64,000 nucleotides of DNA from Pararhizobium sp. GTDB taxonomy: Bacteria > Pseudomonadota > Alphaproteobacteria > Rhizobiales > Rhizobiaceae. The stretch lies in NCBI GenBank assembly GCA_030655075.1, contig JAURWE010000101.1:124001-188000 (forward strand), given 5' to 3'. Below the pieces are notes generated by a model. It was not told the origin of the DNA and did not search any database. It was given only the letters and a program-made list of their open reading frames with translations. A program made the translations under genes and the position numbers. Of the stretch, positions 30,411 to 39,305 are shown in pieces; position 1 is the stretch's first letter; each line of letters starts with the position of its first letter.

Positions 30411-32747
30411 TCAGAATTCCTCCCAGTTGTCGCGGGAAAGCGCATTCGAACCCAATGTCTGGGACACTGACGTGCGGGCTGCAGGCCGGCGGTAGTCTGC
30501 GGCAGTGGACGGTTCCGGCGCGCGCATCTGTTCGGCCGTCTGGCGGAGCATGTCGCCTGGAGCCTGTCGGGCAATGCGGAAGCGCGACACCAGAGAGCCC
30601 AGAACCTTGGCTTCCTCGTTCAGCGTCATGCTGGCCGCCGTCGTTTCCTCAACCATTGCCGCATTCTGCTGGGTGACCTGATCCATCTGGTTGACGGCGG
30701 AGTTGATCTCCTTGAGGCCGACGGCCTGTTCGGAGGCCGAACCGGCGATCTGGCGGATCAGTCCGTTGATCTGTACCACCTGATCGGCAATCTTTTCCAG
30801 CGCGCCGCCAGCTTTGCCGACCAGATCGACGCCCTCGCGCACCTGGGTGGCCGAGGTGTTGATCAGCGCCTTGATCTCCTTGGCCGCATTGGCCGAGCGC
30901 TGCGCCAGTTCCCGCACTTCCTGCGCGACGACGGCAAAACCCTTGCCTGCATCGCCTGCGCGGGCCGCTTCAACACCGGCGTTCAGCGCCAGCAGGTTGG
31001 TCTGGAAGGCGATCTCGTCGATGACGCCGATGATGCGGCTGACTTCGCCGGAGGATTGCTCGATGCCCTTCATAGCGGCAATCGCCTTCTGGACGATTTC
31101 GCCCGACTGGCCCGCATCGCTGCTGGCCGCATCGACCGTGCCGGCGGCAACCTTGGCATTGTCGGCGCTGGAATTGACCTGCGACGTCAGCTGGTCGAGC
31201 GCCGCTGCCGTCTCTTCAAGGCTGGCTGCCTGCTGTTCGGTGCGGTGCGACAGGTCATTGGCGGCATTGCTGATTTCGCTGGTGCCATTGCCGATGTTGC
31301 TGACGGAGCTGTTAACCGTCTGGATCGTCTCTTCAAGGCTTTCCATGGCCGCATTGAAGTCGCGCTTCAGCTGCGCATATTCGCCGGGGAAGTCTTCGGC
31401 AATCCTGTAAGCCAGATCACCGTTGGAGAGATGCGACAGACCGGCGCCAAGGCGGGCAACGACTTCGCGCTGCGTGGCGTTCGCCTCTGCCCGGTCGGTT
31501 TCCGACTGGCTGCGATCCGTATCGGCCTGCTCACGCGCACGGCGGGCTTCATCTTCGAGGCGGGCGGAGTCGGCCAGCTGGTGGCGGAAACCTTCGAGAG
31601 CCTTGGCGACGGAGCCTGTTTCGTCACTGCGGTCCTGACCAGCGACGGGTGCTTTGTATTCACCGTTGCTCAGCTGCTGGACATCCTTGACGAGACCGGC
31701 CAGCGGCGACTGCACGAAGCGGCGCACGGCGAGCCAAAGACCTGCGAGAACGGCAAAGAGCACGATGATGCCACCGATGACCATCATCGTGGTCTGCGCC
31801 ATGATCGGGGCAGCAATGGCGGCCTGCGGCACATCGACCAGAACAACCCAGTTGGCATTCAGGCCCGGAAGGGCGAACGGATAGACGAGGCGATCATACT
31901 TCTCGCCTTCGGCGCCGGTGATATCGAGGATCGTGCCGCCGGTGTTGTTCGCGAGCGCCGCCTTGACGGTCTCGGCGCTGTCGCCATCATAGTCCTTCAT
32001 CATGGCATCGGGATTGGGACCGACCAGCCATTTGAAATCCTGCGAGACCAGCATGACGCGGCCGGATTCGAACGGGCGCAGCTTGGCAAGATTTTCGGCC
32101 AGCGAGGCCAGCGAGATATCGACGCCGCCGACACCGATGAACTTGCCATCGGACATCACCGGATAGGCGATCGAGCTCATGGTCGTGGGAACATCGGTTC
32201 CTTCAGCAACATAAGGCTTGGTGATGGCTCCCTTGCCGGTTTTTGCCGCCAATGCATACCATTCGTCGCCGTACTTGGCCTCAAATGTGCTCAGCTGGGC
32301 GTTGCCGTTGCGATCTTTCGACCAGTAGGGCGTGAAGATACCTTGGGCATTGCCGCCGAGTTCCAGCTTGTCGATCACGTCTTCCTGGCGGCCGTCGAAG
32401 GCCTTGGCCTCTTCGGCAAACCAGCTGCCGAAGGCGAAAGGATTCTGTTCGAGATTGGCCTTCAGGATATTGATCGTCCCTGGACGGTCCATCGACTTGC
32501 CGGCATGACTGCGGCCGATGACGCCGGTCATCGTGCGGGCGGCGCTCGAAAGTTCGCCGACCTGGCCGGCGATATCGGAGGCAATTGCCTTTGCTTCGGT
32601 GCGGGCCTGATCGAACACCAGGGTCTCCACCCGGTCCTGTGTCTGGGAAATCAGGACCAGATTGGACGCGAGCAGCACCAGCGCAATTGTCGACCCGGTA
32701 ACCAGGATCAGTTTCGTTGCAAGGGACTTCGGCTTGAACGCAGACAT
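30411..32747 (-). CDS. Methyl-accepting chemotaxis protein with CheR-binding C-terminal pentapeptide
   Basis: A 778-residue chemoreceptor. An N-terminal membrane helix (about 10-34) leads to a periplasmic double-Cache (dCache_1) sensor domain (about 40-315), then a second membrane helix (about 318-345). Two HAMP-like segments follow (one near 345-400, a second with HLSNGDLAYRIAEDFPGEYAQL), then the signalling domain with the hairpin tip IDEIAFQTNLLALNAGVEAARAG. The extreme C-terminus is NWEEF, the pentapeptide that tethers CheR/CheB. The ATG at 32747 has a GAGGA site 7 bases upstream; the frame is open nine codons further. The ligand is unknown. Confidence 0.95.
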   Translation of the reverse strand: MSAFKPKSLATKLILVTGSTIALVLLASNLVLISQTQDRVETLVFDQARTEAKAIASDIAGQVGELSSAARTMTGVIGRSHAGKSMDRPGTINILKANLEQNPFAFGSWFAEEAKAFDGRQEDVIDKLELGGNAQGIFTPYWSKDRNGNAQLSTFEAKYGDEWYALAAKTGKGAITKPYVAEGTDVPTTMSSIAYPVMSDGKFIGVGGVDISLASLAENLAKLRPFESGRVMLVSQDFKWLVGPNPDAMMKDYDGDSAETVKAALANNTGGTILDITGAEGEKYDRLVYPFALPGLNANWVVLVDVPQAAIAAPIMAQTTMMVIGGIIVLFAVLAGLWLAVRRFVQSPLAGLVKDVQQLSNGEYKAPVAGQDRSDETGSVAKALEGFRHQLADSARLEDEARRAREQADTDRSQSETDRAEANATQREVVARLGAGLSHLSNGDLAYRIAEDFPGEYAQLKRDFNAAMESLEETIQTVNSSVSNIGNGTSEISNAANDLSHRTEQQAASLEETAAALDQLTSQVNSSADNAKVAAGTVDAASSDAGQSGEIVQKAIAAMKGIEQSSGEVSRIIGVIDEIAFQTNLLALNAGVEAARAGDAGKGFAVVAQEVRELAQRSANAAKEIKALINTSATQVREGVDLVGKAGGALEKIADQVVQINGLIRQIAGSASEQAVGLKEINSAVNQMDQVTQQNAAMVEETTAASMTLNEEAKVLGSLVSRFRIARQAPGDMLRQTAEQMRAPEPSTAADYRRPAARTSVSQTLGSNALSRDNWEEF

Positions 32748-33042
32748 GGGATTCCTCGTACGTCGGAGGGACAACGGCGTTTCGGCCGCAGCGTCAACAA
32801 TGAAATGGGGGATGCTCCATCATGGAGCTCGGCCTGCCCTAGGGCAACGCGGTGATTGAGCCCGAACTTTCGGGGCTTTATCGTCAAACCCGTTTTATGG
32901 CCCGAGGCGTTAAAAAACGGCCAACACCGGGCTAAGAAACGTTAAAACTTCAATGATGATTTTTACAAGAAATTGCGTCGTTGCCGGAGCGGAAGATGGC
33001 GTTTTCACGCCACTTTCCAGACATTGATTAGCGCGACCGCGT

Positions 33043-33942
33043 TCAAAGGTGCTTTTCGACCGCTGCCGCCATAGGGATTGAGGGCTGCGCGCCGTGTTTG
33101 GTGCAGGCAAGCGAGCCGGCAATGGCTGCGCGCCTCAGCGCATCGGCGAAAGCCAGACCGGCATCGAGGCCTGCAGCCAGGTAGCCGCAGAACGTATCCC
33201 CGGCCCCCACTGTATCGACCGGTTCGACAACAAGGCCCTTGGCATGGATGAGTGTGCCCTTGCGAATGGCGACGACACCATCGGCGCCGAGCGTGACAAT
33301 CAGGGTCTGAGCCGTCTCGGCATGGATACGCTCCATGGCGGCCTCGCGCTCCCCGGCCGTCATGCCACTCTGTCCGGCCAGAAGCTCAAATTCCGTCTCA
33401 TTGGCAATGACGATATCGGCCATGCCGCCAAGACGTGCGGCCTCCGGTGTCAGCGGCGCGATGTTGATCACCGAGATCACGCCCTTGGCCTTTGCCAGCG
33501 TCAGCGCCGTCTCCACAGAGGCCGGCGGAATTTCCAGCTGGAGCATGAGAATATCGCCGCGCGCCATCTGATCGACCGCCTTTTTGGCAATCGTCTCATC
33601 GACGACGGCGTTGGCGCCAGCAACGATGACGATGACATTCTCGCCCTTACGGTCGACAAGAATATGCGCGGTGCCGGTCGGCTCGGGGGCGATGCGGACC
33701 TGCGAAAGATCTGTTCCGGCATTGGTCAGCAGGGTCAGCGCCTCGGTGGCGAAGGGATCGTCACCCACAGCACCGGCCATGCGAACGGATGCGCCAGCCC
33801 GCCGGGCCGCCAGCGCCTGGTTGGCCCCCTTGCCGCCTGCAGCTGTGGAGAAGCTGCTGCCCGCCACCGTTTCGCCAGGTTTTGGCAGCCGCGCAGTGGT
33901 GGCAATCAGATCCATATTGATGGAGCCCAGAACTGTGATCAT
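33043..33942 (-). CDS. rbsK: Ribokinase (PfkB family)
   Basis: A 299-residue sugar kinase that phosphorylates ribose to ribose-5-phosphate. N-terminal signature MITVLGSINMDLIATTARLPKPGETVAG and GGKGANQALAARRAGA are typical of RbsK, and the catalytic Asp sits in DTVGAGDTFCGYLAAGL (near 250). No ribose transporter is adjacent; substrate may come from the nucleoside hydrolase at 29394-30338. The 295 bp between this gene and the chemoreceptor gene contain an imperfect hairpin at 32859-32877 and no gene. Confidence 0.92.
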   Translation of the reverse strand: MITVLGSINMDLIATTARLPKPGETVAGSSFSTAAGGKGANQALAARRAGASVRMAGAVGDDPFATEALTLLTNAGTDLSQVRIAPEPTGTAHILVDRKGENVIVIVAGANAVVDETIAKKAVDQMARGDILMLQLEIPPASVETALTLAKAKGVISVINIAPLTPEAARLGGMADIVIANETEFELLAGQSGMTAGEREAAMERIHAETAQTLIVTLGADGVVAIRKGTLIHAKGLVVEPVDTVGAGDTFCGYLAAGLDAGLAFADALRRAAIAGSLACTKHGAQPSIPMAAAVEKHL

Positions 33943-34021
33943 GGCGGCCTATCCCGGCTAGACATTCTTGTGGTGAAATCTGGCTTGTGGCGAAATCTGG
34001 CCGTGACAGTGCCCGACTTGA

Positions 34022-35242
34022 TCAGTCTTCGTCAACCACGCGTAGTTTTAAAGAGCCCGTTCTACTCTCGACATGCCGCAGCCCAGCATCACCGGTTTCA
34101 GTCGCAACGGCCGTTGAGGAGCCTTCAAATTCCATGGCCTCGATCTTCGAGCCGCGCTTGGTCAGCTTGTCGGACGAGGTCAGGATCAGTTCGACGTCTT
34201 TCTGTGCCATGGAGAAATGACCCTGCAGCTTGCGGACACGATCGTCCAGCCGCGAGAGGTCTTCCATCAGCCGGATGACCTCGCCCTGAATGAGATGGGC
34301 CTGCTCGCGCATGCGCGCATCGCGCAGGATCGCCTGAATGACCTGGATCGACAGCATCAGCAGCGAGGGCGATACGATGATCACCCGCGCCCGGTGCGCC
34401 TTCTGGACGATGCCTTCGAAATGCTCGTGGATTTCGGCAAAGATCGATTCCGACGGCACGAAGAGGAAGGCCGTGTCCTGGGTTTCGCCCGTAATCAGGT
34501 ATTTTTCCGAAATGTCCTTGATGTGCACGTCCATGTCACGGCGAAACTGCACACCAGCAATCTTGGCGGCGTCCGGATCCGTGGCGGCGCGGATTGCATT
34601 CCAGGCCTCCAATGGAAACTTGGCATCAATGACCAGGACCGGCTGGTCATTGGGCATGCGCACGGTGCAATCCGGCCGGGCGCCATTCGACAGGGTCTGC
34701 TGGAAGGCATAGGCGCCCATGGGCAGGCCGTCGGCCACGATGGTTTCCATGCGCGACTGGCCGAAGGCGCCGCGCGTCTGCTTGTTCGACAGGATGGACT
34801 GCAGGCCGACAACGTCCTTGGCCAGCGCCTGGATGTTATTCTGGGCCGTGTCGATGACCGCAAGACGTTCCTGCAGGTGGCGGAGGTTTTCGTGCGTCGA
34901 CTTTGTCTGCTCGGTGATCGAGGCGCCGAGCCGGTGCGTCATGCCGTCGATGCGCTGGTTGATCGACTGGTTGAGCTCCGACTGGCGCGCGCCGAAAACG
35001 TCTGTCATGGCCGCGAGGCGTCCCTGCATTTCCGTCTGGGCGGCAAGGATGGCGGCCATGCGCATTTCCGCGTCCAGCGCATGGCGCTCCTCCTGCTCCA
35101 GCTTGCGGGCATGGCGCACCCGGGAAAAAATCACGAATAGGACCATGACGACCGCAAGTGCGATGAGGATTGCGCCCAACGTGACGGGCACAGTGCCGAT
35201 GAGAAGGAGGGGCTGGTCGAAGGAGATTGCAATGGGTTCCAT
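34022..35242 (-). CDS. rmuC: DNA recombination protein RmuC homologue
   Basis: A 406-residue protein with an N-terminal membrane anchor (about 12-36, TVPVTLGAILIALAVVMVLFVIF), a long coiled coil (about 40-150) and a C-terminal RmuC domain of the PD-(D/E)XK nuclease type (PNDQPVLVIDAKFPLEAW, about 195-212). RmuC limits DNA inversions at short inverted repeats in E. coli; the biochemical activity is not settled. The open frame extends 98 codons further up, antisense to def; the ATG at 35242 is chosen because the membrane anchor follows directly. It is divergent from def with a 167-bp gap. Confidence 0.88.
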   Translation of the reverse strand: MEPIAISFDQPLLLIGTVPVTLGAILIALAVVMVLFVIFSRVRHARKLEQEERHALDAEMRMAAILAAQTEMQGRLAAMTDVFGARQSELNQSINQRIDGMTHRLGASITEQTKSTHENLRHLQERLAVIDTAQNNIQALAKDVVGLQSILSNKQTRGAFGQSRMETIVADGLPMGAYAFQQTLSNGARPDCTVRMPNDQPVLVIDAKFPLEAWNAIRAATDPDAAKIAGVQFRRDMDVHIKDISEKYLITGETQDTAFLFVPSESIFAEIHEHFEGIVQKAHRARVIIVSPSLLMLSIQVIQAILRDARMREQAHLIQGEVIRLMEDLSRLDDRVRKLQGHFSMAQKDVELILTSSDKLTKRGSKIEAMEFEGSSTAVATETGDAGLRHVESRTGSLKLRVVDED

Positions 35243-35409
35243 GCTCAAAACCCTAGCAGATTCGCGTTTGAATACCAGATCAAAACAAGAACGGGATGGC
35301 GGCATCCCCAGGTCTGCCGATGGAAAGCCGTGGTTTGGCCGGTAAAAAGAGGCGAAAAACTTCGCAATCCGGAATTCCAAATCGGCAAATCCTGCGCTAA
35401 TGGAAACCC

Positions 35410-35931
35410 ATGACCATAAAGCCGCTGATCCTTCTTCCCGATCCCCTTCTCCGCGACGTTTCCCGGCCTGTGGAAAGCGTCGATGCCGAAATCCGGCGTC
35501 TGGCTGCCGACATGCTGCAGACGATGTACGACGCACCGGGCATCGGCCTTGCCGCCGTGCAGATTGGCGTGCCGCGCCGCATGCTCGTCATCGACATTGC
35601 CAAGGAAGGCGAAGAGAAGCAGCCGCAAATCTTCATCAACCCGGAAATTCTGACGTCGTCGGACGAGCGCTCGGTCTATGAGGAGGGCTGCCTGTCGATC
35701 CCGGACTATTATGCCGAAGTGGAGCGTCCTGCTTCCATCACGCTGAAACATCTGGATGGCGATGGCAAGGAGCAGGTGATCGAGGCGGACGGGCTGCTCG
35801 CCACCTGCCTGCAGCACGAGATCGACCACCTCAACGGCGTGCTGTTCATCGACCATATCTCCCGGCTGAAGCGCGAGATGGTGGTGAAGAAATTCACCAA
35901 GTTTGCCAAGGGCCGCACCGCCAAGGTTTGA
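35410..35931 (+). CDS. def: Peptide deformylase
   Basis: A 173-residue Fe-dependent enzyme that removes the formyl group from nascent proteins. All three motifs are intact: GIGLAAVQIG (about 45-54), EEGCLSIP (about 97-104) and QHEIDHLNG (about 138-146), which provide the Cys and two His metal ligands. In rhizobia def is normally followed by fmt; here a decayed toxin-antitoxin module lies between them. Confidence 0.97.
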   Translation: MTIKPLILLPDPLLRDVSRPVESVDAEIRRLAADMLQTMYDAPGIGLAAVQIGVPRRMLVIDIAKEGEEKQPQIFINPEILTSSDERSVYEEGCLSIPDYYAEVERPASITLKHLDGDGKEQVIEADGLLATCLQHEIDHLNGVLFIDHISRLKREMVVKKFTKFAKGRTAKV

Positions 35932-36000
35932 CGTCTCTCAGCAGATTTAAAAACACGTCGAAACGCATTATGATATCGGCGATAGCATAATGGAGCGTTC

Positions 36001-36282
36001 GTAGCCGACCTGCTCATCCGGAATATTCCGGACGCTCTGAAAAAGAAGCTGGCCGCATCGGCGGAACGTCCCGGGCTCAGTCTGTCAGAGAAAGCCAAGG
36101 AGCTTCTGTGGCGCGGCATCGTCGCTGAAGAAGCCGCGCGATCCACCGCGCCCGCCTCTGCTTGGACGGTACTGCGGGCGACACTTCTCATCGATGACGG
36201 CGACGAATTTGCGAAGATCATGGACGAGATCGAGACCGAGCGAAAAAGCGACTTCGGCCGTCCGCTTGAAAGCTTCGAATGA
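36001..36282 (+). pseudogene. FitA/VapB-type antitoxin remnant lacking a canonical start codon
   Basis: A 93-codon open stretch reads as a ribbon-helix-helix antitoxin: VADLLIRNIPDALKKKLAASA at the N-terminus and FAKIMDEIETERKSDFGRPLESFE (given here only in outline) at the C-terminus, both typical of FitA-like proteins. The codon in the start position, 5 bases after a TGGAG ribosome site (35991-35995), is GTA, not ATG or GTG; no other start lies upstream in frame before a TAG at 35983-35985. The ATG at 35990 is in another frame and meets TAG after four codons. The stop overlaps the toxin start (ATGA). A GTG-to-GTA change would explain the pattern. Confidence 0.65.
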
Positions 36283-36623
36283 TCGTTCTTGATACGAACA
36301 TCATTTCCGAAATCAGCAAGCCGAAAGCCGATCACAATGTCAGTCGTTGGTTTGCGGGGACAGGTTCGGATCGCTACATTCGTATCGTCGAAGAATTGCT
36401 GGCACGGCATTTCGAGGACAGGATTTTGCCACTGGACACGTTGGCAGCAAGGACCACTGGCCGCATCCGCGCCAGCCGCGAAAGTGATGGCCGACCGATC
36501 TCGGTTCAGGATGCAATGATCGCCGCCATATGCCTTTCGAACGGTGCGGTCCTGGCGACGCGCAATACAAAAGATTTCGAAGGGCTTGATTTGAAGCTGG
36601 TAAACCCGTTTGAAGGGGCCTGA
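36279..36623 (+). pseudogene. FitB/VapC-type PIN toxin with internal deletion
   Basis: A 114-residue frame with PIN-domain sequence: MIVLDTNIISEI with the first Asp (D5), ISVQDAMIAAICLSNGAVLATRN with the third acidic residue (D78) and TKDFEGLDLKLVNPF with the fourth (D99). Family members are about 140 residues; here the text jumps from SRWFAGTGSDRYI straight to RIVEELLARHFEDRILPLD, omitting the 25-30 residue stretch that normally holds the conserved AE (second acidic) site. The frame is intact, but the RNase should be inactive. With the start-less antitoxin this is a decayed module inserted between def and fmt. Confidence 0.65.
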
Positions 36624-36645
36624 TCAGCAACGGGAGCGCGGGCAG

Positions 36646-37581
36646 ATGCCGCTTCGCATCATCTTTATGGGAACGCCGGAGTTTTCCGTGCCGACGCTGG
36701 CAGCGCTCGCAGCCGCCGGGCATCAGATTGTTGCCGCCTATTCGCAGCCGCCAAGACCCGGCGGCCGGCGCGGACTGGATTTGCAAAAGTCGCCCGTGCA
36801 TCAGGCAGCCGAACTGCTGGGCATACCGGTTTTCACACCTATCAATTTCAAGGCCGAGACCGACCGGCAGGCTTTTATCGACCTCGATGCGGATGTCGCC
36901 GTCGTCGTTGCCTATGGATTGCTGCTGCCGGAGGCCATTCTTAACGGCACGCGGCTTGGCTGCTACAATGGTCACGCTTCCCTGCTGCCGCGCTGGCGTG
37001 GGGCAGCACCCTTACAGCGCGCCATCATGGCCGGCGATCGCGAAACCGGCATGATGGTCATGAAAATGGACAAGGGGCTGGATACAGGGCCGGTGGCGCT
37101 GACCGAGCGCGTGCCGATCGGCGAGGCGATGACGGCGGGTGAGTTGCACGACCGGATGATGCAGACGGGCGGCAAACTGATGGCAAAGGCGATGAACCTT
37201 TTGGACGAGGGCCAACTGCCGCTGACACCGCAGACATTTGACGGGGTGATCTACGCCGCCAAGATCGACAAGGGCGAGACGCGGATCGATTTTTCCCGGG
37301 ACGCCACGGATGTGCACAACCACATTCGCGGTCTCTCGCCCTTTCCCGGCGCCTGGTTCGAGGCGGAGTTTTCCGGCCGGATGGAGCGGGTGAAGGTGCT
37401 GCAGTCGGAACCCGCCGAAGGCAATGGCACGCCCGGAACGATTCTCGACGACCGGCTGACGATCGCCTGCGGCCGTGGCGCAGTGCGCCTGTTGCGGCTT
37501 CAGAAGGCCGGTGGCAAGCCGCTGGATGCGGCTGAGTTCTTGCGCGGCTTTCCGATGCCCCCAGGCACGAAGGTGTCCTGA
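36646..37581 (+). CDS. fmt: Methionyl-tRNA formyltransferase
   Basis: A 311-residue enzyme that formylates initiator Met-tRNA. The N-terminal domain begins MPLRIIFMGTPEFSVPTL and has the catalytic Asn and His in NGHASLLPRWRGAAPLQRAI (about 106-125) and the Asp in MDKGLDTGPV. The C-terminal OB-like domain starts near 210. The ATG at 36646 is preceded by GGGAG; the open frame begins 12 codons earlier. The stop overlaps the truA start (TGATG), giving translational coupling. Confidence 0.96.
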   Translation: MPLRIIFMGTPEFSVPTLAALAAAGHQIVAAYSQPPRPGGRRGLDLQKSPVHQAAELLGIPVFTPINFKAETDRQAFIDLDADVAVVVAYGLLLPEAILNGTRLGCYNGHASLLPRWRGAAPLQRAIMAGDRETGMMVMKMDKGLDTGPVALTERVPIGEAMTAGELHDRMMQTGGKLMAKAMNLLDEGQLPLTPQTFDGVIYAAKIDKGETRIDFSRDATDVHNHIRGLSPFPGAWFEAEFSGRMERVKVLQSEPAEGNGTPGTILDDRLTIACGRGAVRLLRLQKAGGKPLDAAEFLRGFPMPPGTKVS

Positions 37582-38324
37582 TGCCGCGTTTCCGGATGAC
37601 CATCGAATATGACGGCTCGGCCTATGTGGGCTGGCAGCGGCAGGACAACGGGCTTTCGGTGCAGGGCGCCATCGAACTGGCTGTGCTCAAATTCACCGGG
37701 GAGACGGTCTCTGTGCGCGGGGCGGGGCGAACCGACAGCGGCGTGCATGCGCGTGGGCAGGTGGCGCATGTGGACCTGACCAAGGACTGGCCGGTAGAGA
37801 CGGTACGCAACGCGCTTAACTCCTATCTCGGCCGGGCGGGCAACCGCATCTCCATTCTCGATGCCGTCGAAGTGCCGGAGACCTTCGACGCACGGTTTTC
37901 CGCGACCCGCCGCCACTATATCTACCGCATCATCCAGCGCGCCTCGCCGCTGGCGCTGGAAGCGCGACAGGCCTGGTGGGTGGCAAAGCCGCTGGATCAC
38001 GAGGCCATGCATGAAGCCGCCCAGACGCTGGTCGGCCGTCATGATTTCACGACCTTTCGCGCCACCCATTGCCAGGCGAACAGCCCCATCCGCACACTGG
38101 ACCGGCTGGACGTCACCCGGGACGGCGACCGGATCGAAATCCATGCGACGGCGCAGAGCTTTCTGCACAACCAGATCCGCTCGTTTGCCGGGACGCTGAA
38201 GCTGGTGGGTGATGGCCGCTGGACGCCGGACGATGTGCGCGCGGCACTCGAGGCCCGGGATCGCACCGCCTGCGGCCCGGTGGCGCCGCCGGACGGGCTC
38301 TATTTCATGCGGGTCGACTACTGA
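37581..38324 (+). CDS. truA: tRNA pseudouridine(38-40) synthase TruA
   Basis: A 247-residue enzyme that isomerises uridines 38-40 in the anticodon arm. The catalytic Asp is in GAGRTDSGVHARGQVAH (about 51-67). SYLGRAGNRISILDAVEVPETFDARFSA, seen here in outline, and LHNQIRSFAGTL are also typical. It is coupled to fmt by a one-base stop/start overlap, and its 3' end overlaps the convergent LysR gene by 20 bp. Confidence 0.96.
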   Translation: MPRFRMTIEYDGSAYVGWQRQDNGLSVQGAIELAVLKFTGETVSVRGAGRTDSGVHARGQVAHVDLTKDWPVETVRNALNSYLGRAGNRISILDAVEVPETFDARFSATRRHYIYRIIQRASPLALEARQAWWVAKPLDHEAMHEAAQTLVGRHDFTTFRATHCQANSPIRTLDRLDVTRDGDRIEIHATAQSFLHNQIRSFAGTLKLVGDGRWTPDDVRAALEARDRTACGPVAPPDGLYFMRVDY

Positions 38325-39207
38325 TTTCCTCCCGCTGCACAGCCGCAACGCCGGCAAACCAGGCGGTAAACGCGGCTGTCTGTCGCGAGACGCTGGAATC
38401 GGTGATCATGAAGTAGCTTTTGTCCGATTGCGTCTCGATATCGGAGACGATCACCAGGTCGCCATGCTCAAGTTCGGCGCGGAACACGGCTGTCGGGCAA
38501 AGGGCAACGCCATGGCCGGCGATCAGGGCTGTCGCCAAGAGGTTGAAGTCCTGGAAGACCGGCCCCGTCATCACCTCCGGCTGCGGCGCGCCTGCCACGC
38601 GGAACCACTCCTCCCAGCCCTGACGCGTCTCGTCATGCAGCAACTGTGCCCGTGACAGGGCCAACGGCGTATCCAGCTTTCCGTGGCGGGCGAGATAGTG
38701 CGGGCTGCAGACGGGCCGGTTGGCGCGGGAAAAAAGTTTCGTGGTGCTCATGGCGGCCGGTCCGTCTTCGCCCAGCGTGATCAGCACGTCGTGGCTGGCG
38801 GGCGAAAACCGCTGCTGGGCCGTCGCATACTGAACCTGGATCTCGATGTCGGGATGAAGGTTCGCGAAATCCGGCAGGTTCGGAATGAGCCAGCGGCTGG
38901 CAATCGACGGAATGCAGCCGATCGTCAGGACTGGCCGCACCGGCTCGGTTTTCAACCGCGCACACAGTTCCGCCATGGCCATGAAACTCGGTGTCAAAAA
39001 CTGCGACAGGATCGTGCCTGCCGGTGTCAGCGTGACGCCGACCGGATTGCGGTCGAACAGCGGCCGTCCCAGCCATTGTTCGATGCGCTTGATCTGATGG
39101 CTGACGGCTGAATGGGTGATGCTGAGCTCGTCGCCCGCGCGCGAAAAGCTCAAGTGCCGCGCGACGGTTTCGAAAGCCCGCAGTGCATTCAGGGGAGGCA
39201 GCTTCAT
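38305..39207 (-). CDS. LysR-family transcriptional regulator (GcvA-like)
   Basis: A 300-residue LysR regulator. The N-terminal winged HTH is KLPPLNALRAFETVARHLSF followed by RAGDELSITHSAVSHQIKRIEQWLG; the effector domain covers about 90-300. The start at 39207 matches the usual MxxLPPLNALRAF opening; six codons further upstream (39225) is possible. It is divergent from the ectoine-synthase-like gene at 39306, so that gene is its most likely target. Its C-terminal 20 bp overlap the end of truA on the opposite strand, suggesting the pair was inserted next to truA. Confidence 0.9.
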   Translation of the reverse strand: MKLPPLNALRAFETVARHLSFSRAGDELSITHSAVSHQIKRIEQWLGRPLFDRNPVGVTLTPAGTILSQFLTPSFMAMAELCARLKTEPVRPVLTIGCIPSIASRWLIPNLPDFANLHPDIEIQVQYATAQQRFSPASHDVLITLGEDGPAAMSTTKLFSRANRPVCSPHYLARHGKLDTPLALSRAQLLHDETRQGWEEWFRVAGAPQPEVMTGPVFQDFNLLATALIAGHGVALCPTAVFRAELEHGDLVIVSDIETQSDKSYFMITDSSVSRQTAAFTAWFAGVAAVQREEISSRPA

Positions 39208-39305
39208 CCTGTCTAAATTCCTCACATGGTCCGTTTAAATCGATCATTTGATCATTGCCATTCGTAAGCAGTATTGACAGATCTGTTGCAGATAGGGAGA
39301 TGGAA

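Noticed and set aside
31056..32855. 599-codon plus-strand frame opposite the chemoreceptor
   Set aside because: Antisense to a gene with all expected receptor motifs; no recognisable domain.
35990..36004. ATG as start of the antitoxin gene
   Set aside because: It reads ATG GAG CGT TCG TAG, so the frame closes after four codons and is not the antitoxin frame.
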